From Actinomycetota bacterium (lineage in GTDB: Bacteria > Actinomycetota > Acidimicrobiia > Acidimicrobiales > Ilumatobacteraceae), in NCBI GenBank assembly GCA_005788205.1, contig SXYT01000115.1:1-5333 (forward strand): a DNA stretch of 5,333 nt. The letters are read 5' to 3'. Both the position numbers and the translations under genes were made by a program. The notes beneath the pieces were generated by a model. It saw only the letters and a list, made by a program, of their open reading frames with translations, was not told where the DNA came from and ran no database searches. Each line of letters starts with the position of its first letter. Within the stretch, counting starts at the first letter, position 1. Shown here piece by piece: positions 1 to 4,790 of the stretch.

Positions 1-354
1 GCGGATTTCTGCCTCACAGCCCAGCAACTCAACGCCGAGAGCGCGGCCACCCACGGGAACGACCCCACGGCCATGAGCGACCCCGCGGCAATGGAGAAGG
101 CCTGGGGAACGATCATTGCCTCGTCCCAGAAGCTGTTCGACGAGGCCCCGCTCGACGTGAAGAGCGACGTGAAGGCCATGCTGGGGGGCATGCAGGCCAT
201 GGATGCCCTCTATGCCCAGTACAAGTACAACCTGGCGGAGATGAAGTCGGTCCCCGAGGTCGCCGAGAACCTGGACAAGATCGCGAACGACGCGGACATC
301 GCGGAGGCATCGCAGCGCTTCCGCAAGTTCATGGCGCGCAACTGCGGTCTCTAG
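1..354 (+). CDS. C-terminal part of a small, probably secreted helical protein (5' end outside window)
   Basis: The reading frame is open from base 1 to the TAG at 352-354, giving 117 visible residues, so the start and any signal peptide lie upstream. An in-frame ATG at 73 exists, but the same frame and composition continue before it, so I treat it as internal. The visible part is mostly amphipathic helix (many Ala, Glu, Lys, Met) with only two cysteines, C4 in an 'FC' pair and C115 in the final 'NCGL'. Many actinobacterial exported proteins or lipoproteins share this layout, an FC near the mature N-terminus and NCG at the C-terminus, where the two cysteines plausibly form a disulfide outside the cell. 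The export is inferred, since the signal sequence is not visible. No catalytic motif is seen and the function is unknown. A GC hairpin follows the stop directly, suggesting that this gene ends its own transcript. Confidence 0.7.
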   Translation, partial: ADFCLTAQQLNAESAATHGNDPTAMSDPAAMEKAWGTIIASSQKLFDEAPLDVKSDVKAMLGGMQAMDALYAQYKYNLAEMKSVPEVAENLDKIANDADIAEASQRFRKFMARNCGL

Positions 355-356
355 CA

Positions 357-371
357 ACCGGCAGGGCCGGT
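357..371 (+). terminator. GC-rich hairpin just after the first gene, possible terminator
   Basis: A perfect 6-bp inverted repeat, ACCGGC / GCCGGT with an AGG loop, begins two bases after the stop codon of the first gene. No T-run follows. Hairpins of this kind without a U-tract are common at gene ends in high-GC actinobacteria, but their efficiency as terminators cannot be read from sequence. The stem is short, so this is a moderate call. Confidence 0.4.
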
Positions 372-422
372 CTCGACCCACTCCACCCCTTGCGGGACGA
401 CACACCCATTCGTCACGATCAT

Positions 423-449
423 GGTGCGGGGTCAGCCGGACACCGCATC
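423..449 (+). promoter_or_regulatory. Hairpin in the 5' leader of the HD-domain gene
   Basis: Bases 423-429 pair with 443-449 (seven pairs, one of them G-T). After a G/A mismatch, 431-433 pair with 439-441. The structure ends one base before the AAAGGAAG ribosome-binding region of the HD-domain gene. It could influence ribosome access or mark transcript processing, but it may also be chance pairing in GC-rich DNA. The whole 355-461 gap contains no TA-containing -10-like box, so I could not place a promoter for the HD gene. Confidence 0.25.
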
Positions 450-450
450 G

Positions 451-458
451 AAAGGAAG
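451..458 (+). promoter_or_regulatory. Ribosome binding site favouring the GTG start at 462
   Basis: The purine-rich AAAGGAAG lies three bases before GTG 462 and is the only Shine-Dalgarno-like stretch near the possible starts of the HD-domain gene. The in-frame TTG at 390 has only pyrimidine-rich sequence before it. The ATG at 513 would cut into the first helix of the domain. The spacing is slightly short if the whole purine run is used, but normal if pairing centres on AAGGA. Confidence 0.5.
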
Positions 459-461
459 CAA

Positions 462-1139
462 GTGGCAGAACCAGATCCCAGGTGGGTGGCAGGCCCATTG
501 TTCACGTCAGCTATGGCACTCGCCGTGGAGCACCACGCCAAGCAGGCGCGCAAGCGGGACAATGAGCCCTACCTCGGGCACCTCCTGTCGGTCGCGGGCA
601 ACGTGATCGAGGCCGGGGGCTCAGAGACGCAGGCCGCGGCCGCCCTCCTCCACGACATCAACGAGGACCAGCACGTCTCGTTCGAGGTCATCGCGGACAG
701 GGTCTCACCGCTCGTCGCCGACATCGTCCGCAACTGCAGCGAGCGGGAGGAACCGGAGGGAACAGACCGCTCGGGCACCTGGGCCGATCGCAAGCAGATG
801 GCACTCGACCACCTCCGCGAGATGGACAGTTCCGACCAGTCGCTCCTCGTGAAACTGGCCGACAAAGTCAACAACAGCGAGAAGGCCGTGCGGGACTTCG
901 CTCGCTGGAAGCGGGAGAACGGCGGCGCCGAGGGTTTCTGGGGCGAGTTCAACGCCGGGGACTCCTGCCAGCAGTGGTGGTACACCAGCCTCCTCACAGC
1001 GTTCCGGGAGAAGGAATACACCCCGCTCGGCCGGACACTGCTCGACAGGTTCGCTGCCGCGGTCGACGCACTCTTCGACGGCCGCACCATCGCGCAGTGC
1101 ACGTCCGGCCACCAGCACGGCACGGCGGCGCAGCAATGA
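462..1139 (+). CDS. HD-domain protein with RelA/SpoT-type hydrolase motif (HDxxED), small alarmone hydrolase-like
   Basis: This 225-residue protein (GTG start) carries the signature set of the manganese-dependent hydrolase domain of RelA/SpoT and the small alarmone hydrolases (MESH1/SAH). In order it shows a basic RK (R30, K31) before 'EPYLGH', where H40 matches the first metal ligand; 'LLHDINED' at 62-69 with ligands H64 and D65 and the catalytic-type E68-D69; and 'KLADKVNN' at 131-138, where D134 is the last ligand and N138 matches the conserved Asn of the RSH 'LADRLHN' motif. The rest, including a late WWYTSLL segment (about 182-188), fits a family of stand-alone actinobacterial HD phosphohydrolases of about 200 residues. 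There is no synthetase, TGS or ACT domain. The likely chemistry is removal of pyrophosphate or phosphate from a nucleotide; (p)ppGpp is the obvious candidate substrate but is unproven, since such proteins can also act on NADPH or other nucleotides. The last 15 or so residues look unconserved. The next gene overlaps by 4 bp, so the two are probably co-translated. An upstream TTG start at 390 (249 residues) is possible but lacks a ribosome binding site. Confidence 0.85.
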   Translation: MAEPDPRWVAGPLFTSAMALAVEHHAKQARKRDNEPYLGHLLSVAGNVIEAGGSETQAAAALLHDINEDQHVSFEVIADRVSPLVADIVRNCSEREEPEGTDRSGTWADRKQMALDHLREMDSSDQSLLVKLADKVNNSEKAVRDFARWKRENGGAEGFWGEFNAGDSCQQWWYTSLLTAFREKEYTPLGRTLLDRFAAAVDALFDGRTIAQCTSGHQHGTAAQQ

Positions 1140-1600
1140 TGACCGAGGGCTGGGATTTCAGCGCGCGCGAGGAGATCCTCGCCGGACTGGACAGCAACAT
1201 CGTCACGGTCATCGACTGGTTCGTGCTGGAGGGAGGCCATCACAACGAGCAGGTGCTCGGCGAGGAGAACCTCGACGAGGCCGAACTGGGTGGCATCCGC
1301 TACTTCATCGGCGAGCCCACCAGCGACCTCGACTCGGGCGACGTGCTCGAGATCGCCGCACTCGTCACCGAGGGCTCCCCCCTCGGGTCCGCCGCGCTGC
1401 ACGCCTGCACCGGTCCGGCAGTCGCCGCTCTCGGTCTGACAGACGAGCATCTCCTCGTGGAGTTCCCCGCCGGCGAATCGGCCGACATGTGGGTCGCACT
1501 CCGGCTGCGGCAAGCGGAACTGGACAACCCCGAACTGCTTGATTCGCGCATGCGCGCCCTGGTCGCCCTCGCCGGGGCGGCCACGGAGGCACTGCGATGA
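1136..1600 (+). CDS. Acidic protein of unknown function, co-translated with the HD protein
   Basis: This 154-residue protein starts at ATG 1136, which overlaps the TGA of the HD gene as ATGA; a second ATG follows at once at 1139. No good Shine-Dalgarno precedes it, as expected for translation coupled to the upstream gene. The frame is open much further upstream, but that would overlap the HD gene by over 150 bases and has typical off-frame Pro/Arg-rich composition. The protein is rich in Asp and Glu, has no signal peptide or membrane segment, and appears to be a soluble mixed alpha/beta protein, with hydrophobic strands alternating with acidic turns and a helical C-terminus from about residue 125. 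I recognise no domain and no metal-binding or catalytic cluster. The 4-bp overlap implies a functional link with the HD protein, perhaps as partner or regulator; that is inference only. Confidence 0.75.
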   Translation: MMTEGWDFSAREEILAGLDSNIVTVIDWFVLEGGHHNEQVLGEENLDEAELGGIRYFIGEPTSDLDSGDVLEIAALVTEGSPLGSAALHACTGPAVAALGLTDEHLLVEFPAGESADMWVALRLRQAELDNPELLDSRMRALVALAGAATEALR

Positions 1601-1629
1601 CCACCCAGCCCGTCAGGAGATCCTGCTGA
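1597..1629 (+). CDS. Possible 10-codon minicistron bridging the acidic-protein gene and the membrane-peptide gene
   Basis: ATG 1597 overlaps the TGA of the acidic-protein gene (ATGA) and lies seven bases after a GGAGG at 1585-1589. It opens a frame of ten codons (MTTQPVRRSC) ending in TGA at 1627-1629, and this stop shares its A with the ATG of the following peptide gene (TGATG). A good ribosome-binding sequence and stop/start contacts at both ends make a coupling minicistron possible. The GGAGG also encodes part of the preceding protein and so could be coincidental. The product itself shows no recognisable feature. Confidence 0.2.
   Translation: MTTQPVRRSC
1615..1620 (+). promoter_or_regulatory. 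Ribosome binding site for the 51-residue membrane peptide
   Basis: AGGAGA lies eight bases before ATG 1629. It is a near-consensus Shine-Dalgarno at good spacing, and it sets the start of the hydrophobic peptide at 1629 rather than at codons further upstream in the same frame, which fall inside the acidic-protein gene. Confidence 0.6.
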
Positions 1630-1784
1630 TGCCCTCATGGTTCGGCGGCGGCTGCCTGGGATGGACCCTCGCGATCATCCTGTGGTGCGTACTCGCCGTG
1701 GTGTTCCCCATCGTCATCATCGGATGGGTCATCATCATCGGCGGTGTGCTCGGCGCCATCGGTGGCGGCGGGGGCGACGGCTAA
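1629..1784 (+). CDS. 51-residue hydrophobic membrane peptide, unknown function
   Basis: The start is ATG 1629, backed by AGGAGA eight bases upstream; the stop is TAA at 1782-1784. The peptide is almost entirely hydrophobic. Residues 12-26 and 28-44 form two apolar stretches separated by P27, so it is either one long kinked transmembrane helix or a tight hairpin. It has no Lys, Arg or His at all and a single acidic residue, D50, in a glycine tail (G45-G51). Glycines at 38, 39, 42 and 45-46 could support helix packing (GxxxG type), and the segment around 29-39 repeats an I/V-I-I-G pattern. It is the last gene of the plus-strand group, and its stop overlaps the stop of the convergent thrC. I do not recognise a family. 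Its location in the cytoplasmic membrane follows from composition; any role, such as anchor for the operon's soluble proteins or membrane-active peptide, is speculation. Confidence 0.65.
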   Translation: MPSWFGGGCLGWTLAIILWCVLAVVFPIVIIGWVIIIGGVLGAIGGGGGDG

Positions 1785-3148
1785 CGGGCCACTGACGCCA
1801 CGAACTGCTCCACTGCGGGCAGATCGTTCGGCAACATCACGGTTCTCTCGGGTCGGCCCATCAAGTCGGCGAGGTGGTCAGGAAGCCCGGGCCGCACGCC
1901 GGTCGCGCGCTCCACTGCATCCGGGAACTTCGCGGGGTGTGCGGTGGCCATGGTGACCATGGGAATGCCCTCGCGCATGTTCTCCCGTGCGACCTTCACC
2001 CCCACGGCCGTGTGGGGGTCGATGAGCATCCCCGCGGTCTCGTGCACGGACCTGATCGTCACGAGGGTGTCGTGGTCGGAGGCCCGCGACGCACGGAACA
2101 CCGGCGCGATCCACTCGTCGTACTGGTCGGCCTCCACGAGCAGGGACCCCTTGTCGCGGAACCGCCCCAGTTGCTCCCGGGTCACGGCGCCGTCGCGGCC
2201 GTTCATCTCGAACAGCAGTCGCTCGAAGTTGGATGACACCTGGATGTCCATGCTGGGGCTGAGGGTGGGCTGAACGCCTGTGGCGCGCATCTCGTGTGTC
2301 TCGAAGAACCTGGTGAGGATGTCGTTGTCGTTGCTGGCGACCACCAGGCGCCCGATTTTCGCCCCCATCCGGCGCGCGATCCAGCCGCTCAGCACGTTGC
2401 CGAAGTTGCCGGTGGGGACGGTCACGTCGATCTCGCCGCCGATCCGGCGCGCGGCCTCCACGTAGTAGACGACCTGGGCCATCACCCGCGCCCAGTTGAT
2501 GCTGTTCACCGCGGAGAGGTTGTGCCGCTCCCGGAACGGGGCGTCGTTGAACATGGCCTTCACGAGGTCCTGGCAGTCATCAAACGTGCCGTCGACTGCC
2601 ACCGTGTGCACGTTGGGCGAGTCGACTGTGGTCATCTGGCGCCGCTGCACCTCGCTCACCCGGCCGTGCGGGTAGAGAATGACGATGTCGACGTTGTCGC
2701 AGCCCTTCACCCCGTCGATCGCGGCGCTCCCGGTGTCGCCGCTGGTGGCACCCACGATCATCACTCGTTCGCTGCGCGCAGTGAGGATGGAGTCGAACAG
2801 CCGACCGAGGAGCTGGAGAGCCACGTCCTTGAAGGCGAGTGTCGGGCCATGGAAGAGCTCCATCAGCTGGTGACCCGGCTCGAGGCCCACGAGCGGGACC
2901 ACCCCGGGATGGCGGAACCCGGAGTACGCGCCGTCGCAGAGGGCGGACATCTGCTCACGTGTGAAGTCGCCCCCGACATACGGCATCAGCACCTCGGCGG
3001 CGAGCGCGGCGTAGCCGTCGGGCAGCGAGGCGGGCAACGACGGCCAATGCGAAGGCACATAGAGCCCGCCGTCGGTGGCGAGGCCGGCGAGGACGACGTC
3101 GGCAAAACCGAGTTCCGGCGCTGTGCCGCGTGTGGAGACGTAGCGCAC
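1781..3148 (-). CDS. thrC: Threonine synthase (long type)
   Basis: This PLP enzyme converts O-phosphohomoserine and water to threonine and phosphate, the last step of threonine synthesis, in the cytoplasm. The GTG start at 3148 gives 455 residues beginning V-R-Y-V-S-T-R-G, the typical N-terminus of the family. The open frame continues upstream, but only by overlapping hom out of frame. Visible hallmarks are the N-terminal domain with 'GLATDGGLYVP' (22-32), the PLP-lysine motif 'LFHGPTLAFKD' with K107, the phosphate-binding 'ATSGDTGSAA' (134-143), 'SAVNSINWARVMAQ' (202-215), 'PTGNFGN' (245-251) and 'TAHPAKFPDAV' near the C-terminus. The length and motifs match the long E. coli type rather than the roughly 350-residue type usual in mycobacteria and streptomycetes, and the wording is closest, from memory, to alphaproteobacterial enzymes. 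It starts four bases after hom, clearly in the same transcript, with a weak GGCGAG upstream. No thrB follows. Confidence 0.96.
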   Translation of the reverse strand: MRYVSTRGTAPELGFADVVLAGLATDGGLYVPSHWPSLPASLPDGYAALAAEVLMPYVGGDFTREQMSALCDGAYSGFRHPGVVPLVGLEPGHQLMELFHGPTLAFKDVALQLLGRLFDSILTARSERVMIVGATSGDTGSAAIDGVKGCDNVDIVILYPHGRVSEVQRRQMTTVDSPNVHTVAVDGTFDDCQDLVKAMFNDAPFRERHNLSAVNSINWARVMAQVVYYVEAARRIGGEIDVTVPTGNFGNVLSGWIARRMGAKIGRLVVASNDNDILTRFFETHEMRATGVQPTLSPSMDIQVSSNFERLLFEMNGRDGAVTREQLGRFRDKGSLLVEADQYDEWIAPVFRASRASDHDTLVTIRSVHETAGMLIDPHTAVGVKVARENMREGIPMVTMATAHPAKFPDAVERATGVRPGLPDHLADLMGRPERTVMLPNDLPAVEQFVASVAR

Positions 3149-3152
3149 GGGC

Positions 3153-4451
3153 CTACTCGCCGATGACGCGCAGCACATCAGACGTGCGCCGCACCACACT
3201 GAGGTCGCGGAACTCGCGCAGGCACGCCTGCACGTCAGACTCGCGGGCATCGTGGGTGATGAACACCAGGCGGGCGTCGGTGCCGATGCCCTCCTGCTCG
3301 GCGGCACGGATGCTGACCCCGTGCGCGGCGAAGATGCCGGTGATCGCATGCAGCACGCCCGGCTTGTCCTCCACGTCGAGGCTGACCAGGTACTGACTGC
3401 TCGTCTCGTCGATCGGCACCACGGGGACGCGCGCGAACGAGCCGATCGTGCCGTGCGTTCCCTTCACCAGGTTGACGGCCGCATCGATGACGTCGCCGAG
3501 GACTGCTGATGCCGTGGGGAGACCGCCGGCCCCGCGCCCGTAGAACATGAGCGAACCGACCGCGTCACCCTCCACGAAGACGGCGTTGTAGCTGTCGCGC
3601 ACACTGGCGAGGGGGTGCGTGAGGGGGACCATCGCGGGGTGCACGCGCACGGCCACGGAATCACCCTGGCGCTCCGCGATGCCGAGCAGTTTGACCACGT
3701 ACCCGAGGCGCTTCGCGATCGCGATGTCCGCGGCCGTGATGCCGCTGATGCCCTCGTGGTACACGTCCCCGGCCACCACCTTCGCGCCGAACGCGATGCT
3801 CGCGATGATGGCGGACTTCGCCCCGGCGTCGAAACCCTCGACGTCGGCGGTGGGGTCGCGCTCGGCGAAGCCGAGGCGCTGCGCCTCCGTGAGCGCCGCT
3901 GAGTACTCGGCGCCGTCCTCAGTCATCTTCGTGAGGATGAAGTTCGTGGTGCCGTTCACGATGCCCATGACGCGGCGCACCGGCTCCCCACGGAGGGACT
4001 CCCTCAACACGCGCACGAGAGGGATGCCGCCGGCAACGGCCGCCTCGAAGAGAAGGTCCGCCCCGGCCCGGTCGGACTGTGCCCACAGCTCGTGACCGAC
4101 GTTCGCGAGGAGTTCCTTGTTGCCGGTCACCACCGGCTTGCCGGCGGCGAGGGCGGTGGAGATGAGTTCCCGTGCCGGCTCGATCCCGCCGATCAGCTCG
4201 ACCACGAGGTCGACCTCCGGATTCTCGACGACGGAACGGGCATCGCGCACGAGCACACCGTCGGCCAGCGTGACGTCACGGGCCTTCGACACGTTGCGGA
4301 CCGCGACCTTGACGACCTCCAGGCGGATACCCGTGCGCGCCTCCACCATGTCGGCCTGGGTTGCCACGAGCTGCACGAATGCAGACCCGACGTTGCCGCA
4401 ACCGAGGACGCCGATGCGCACCGTGCGCGAGGCGGAGGGAACCTGTGTCAT
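3153..4451 (-). CDS. hom: Homoserine dehydrogenase with ACT domain
   Basis: This cytoplasmic enzyme reduces L-aspartate 4-semialdehyde to L-homoserine with NAD(P)H, the branch point from lysine/DAP toward threonine and methionine. The ATG at 4451 has GAGG five bases upstream. The 432 residues show an N-terminal Rossmann fold with GCGNVG (17-22), 'VVTGNKELLA' (107-116), the substrate region 'VNGTTNFIL' (165-173), 'ERDPTADVEGFDAGAK' (197-212) with D208 and K212 matching the catalytic Asp and Lys of the family, and 'GRGAGGLPTASAV'. A C-terminal ACT domain (about 352-432) begins 'SQYLVSLDVEDKPG'. The length is normal for Gram-positive enzymes. The ACT domain usually confers feedback inhibition by threonine, which is inferred here. 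The gene lies between the zinc-ribbon gene (74-bp gap) and thrC (4-bp gap), fitting a shared aspartate-family operon with lysA upstream. Confidence 0.97.
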   Translation of the reverse strand: MTQVPSASRTVRIGVLGCGNVGSAFVQLVATQADMVEARTGIRLEVVKVAVRNVSKARDVTLADGVLVRDARSVVENPEVDLVVELIGGIEPARELISTALAAGKPVVTGNKELLANVGHELWAQSDRAGADLLFEAAVAGGIPLVRVLRESLRGEPVRRVMGIVNGTTNFILTKMTEDGAEYSAALTEAQRLGFAERDPTADVEGFDAGAKSAIIASIAFGAKVVAGDVYHEGISGITAADIAIAKRLGYVVKLLGIAERQGDSVAVRVHPAMVPLTHPLASVRDSYNAVFVEGDAVGSLMFYGRGAGGLPTASAVLGDVIDAAVNLVKGTHGTIGSFARVPVVPIDETSSQYLVSLDVEDKPGVLHAITGIFAAHGVSIRAAEQEGIGTDARLVFITHDARESDVQACLREFRDLSVVRRTSDVLRVIGE

Positions 4452-4457
4452 AGGGAC

Positions 4458-4474
4458 CTCAGCCTACGGCTGGG
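4458..4474 (-). promoter_or_regulatory. Small hairpin overlapping the hom ribosome binding site
   Basis: On the minus strand, CAGCC and GGCTG pair around a GTA loop (five pairs, plus one more outer C-G beyond an A/C mismatch). The 3' arm runs into the GAGG Shine-Dalgarno of hom, whose first G is inside the stem. It could modestly limit ribosome access. No ligand-binding architecture is visible and I make no riboswitch claim. Confidence 0.25.
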
Positions 4475-4497
4475 CCTGTGGACAACGGTGGGGAATT

Positions 4498-4523
4498 CCC
4501 CCGGGCCCCTTGCGGGGCGGGGG
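4498..4523 (-). terminator. Strong GC hairpin between the zinc-ribbon gene and hom, possible attenuator or processing site
   Basis: A run of five C (4498-4502) pairs with five G (4519-4523) and CCCC (4506-4509) pairs with GGGG (4514-4517). One extra G-C pair lies between these blocks with two bulged G, and the loop is TTGC. The structure begins two bases after the stop of the zinc-ribbon gene in transcription order. No T-run follows on the minus strand, while TTT follows on the plus strand, where no gene needs terminating. It may partially terminate or stabilise the upstream message, or be an RNase boundary between lysA/zinc-ribbon and hom/thrC expression. The function is inferred; the hairpin itself is plain in the sequence. 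Confidence 0.4.
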
Positions 4524-4525
4524 TT

Positions 4526-4726
4526 TCACCATTCGTCGGACTCTGACTCCCCCTCCCCGAAGTCACCGTCCACGTCATCCGGGCCGAGATCGTCCTCCAT
4601 GAGGTCGTCGCCGTCGAGGAGGTCCAACATCTCGAGGTACGTGAGGCCGCACGACGTGCACCTCTGGTCGTTCGTGAACCCGATCACGGGTGCACTGCAC
4701 TCCGGGCAGAACTCGATCTCGCGCAT
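4526..4726 (-). CDS. Small zinc-ribbon protein with highly acidic C-terminal tail
   Basis: This 66-residue protein starts at ATG 4726, which has a full AGGAGGT Shine-Dalgarno four bases upstream, the best ribosome binding site in the window. Residues 1-31 form a zinc ribbon: C7-x2-C10, twelve residues, then C23-x2-C26-G, a four-cysteine zinc site. From residue 32 on, 17 of 35 residues are Asp or Glu and none is basic, so the tail should be disordered and strongly negative; it ends in Trp. Such small treble-clef or ribbon proteins bind nucleic acid or protein, and an acidic tail suggests contact with a basic partner, but no specific function is known to me. It lies 64 bp after lysA and 74 bp before hom, on the same strand, so it is probably transcribed with both. 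No enzyme activity is expected. The gene call is secure; the function is not. Confidence 0.82.
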   Translation of the reverse strand: MREIEFCPECSAPVIGFTNDQRCTSCGLTYLEMLDLLDGDDLMEDDLGPDDVDGDFGEGESESDEW

Positions 4727-4730
4727 GGCA

Positions 4731-4737
4731 ACCTCCT
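4731..4737 (-). promoter_or_regulatory. Consensus Shine-Dalgarno of the zinc-ribbon gene
   Basis: On the minus strand AGGAGGT is followed by TGCC and the ATG at 4726. This near-perfect match to the anti-Shine-Dalgarno supports the small gene as real and predicts it is translated well, more so than hom or thrC, whose sites are weaker. Confidence 0.7.
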
Positions 4738-4740
4738 GGT

Positions 4741-4762
4741 CACCGCCACCGTACGGCGGGTG
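4741..4762 (-). repeat. Imperfect inverted repeat between lysA and the zinc-ribbon gene
   Basis: Seven pairs can form between 4741-4747 and 4755-4762 with a single bulged base and a seven-base loop that contains the palindromic core CCGTACGG (4749-4756). On the minus strand it lies between the lysA stop and the zinc-ribbon Shine-Dalgarno. It may be a weak lysA terminator, a translation-control hairpin or an operator. No T-run follows. Confidence 0.3.
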
Positions 4763-4790
4763 TGCGTCACCCCTGCGGGACGTGCATCAC
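4762..4790. repeat. Pair of 9-bp direct repeats (GTGCGTCAC / GTGCATCAC) after lysA
   Basis: GTGCGTCAC at 4762-4770 and GTGCATCAC at 4782-4790 match at eight of nine bases and are 20 bp apart, close to two helical turns. Each is itself partly symmetric (GTG..CAC). The second touches the lysA stop. This resembles a pair of protein-binding half-sites, but two short copies in GC-rich DNA can arise by chance. Confidence 0.2.

Noticed and set aside
390..461. TTG start at 390 for the HD-domain gene
   Set aside because: No Shine-Dalgarno lies upstream, and the extra 24 residues have no counterpart in the domain; GTG 462 has a purine-rich site.
974..1135. Upstream extension of the acidic-protein gene to 208 residues
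   Set aside because: It would overlap the HD gene by over 150 bases with Arg/His/Pro-rich off-frame sequence; the ATGA overlap at 1136 is the natural start.
569..1513. 314-codon open frame on the minus strand opposite the HD and acidic-protein genes
   Set aside because: It is antisense to two genes with clear protein signatures or coupling, has low-complexity Ser/Arg/Ala composition and no recognisable domain; long antisense frames are expected in high-GC DNA.
1713..1740. Repeated GTCATCATC units
   Set aside because: They are explained by the repeated Val-Ile-Ile codons of the hydrophobic peptide and need no separate role.
2294..3166. 290-codon plus-strand frame antisense to thrC
   Set aside because: It lies opposite an unmistakable ThrC and is rich in His, Val, Asp and Arg, as off-frame readings of GC-rich genes usually are; there is no ribosome binding site or domain.
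3149..3349. Upstream extension of thrC to 522 residues
   Set aside because: The extension overlaps the ACT-domain coding part of hom out of frame and is Ser/Ala/Arg/Cys-rich; the family N-terminus begins at the GTG at 3148.
3619..4095. 158-codon plus-strand frame opposite hom
   Set aside because: It is antisense to conserved catalytic parts of homoserine dehydrogenase, has Ser/Arg/Pro-rich composition and no domain.
4459..4485. Possible promoter for hom (TTGTCC ... TAGGCT on the minus strand)
   Set aside because: The spacing between the boxes is only 14 bases and the -10-like box overlaps the ribosome binding region, leaving no room for a leader.
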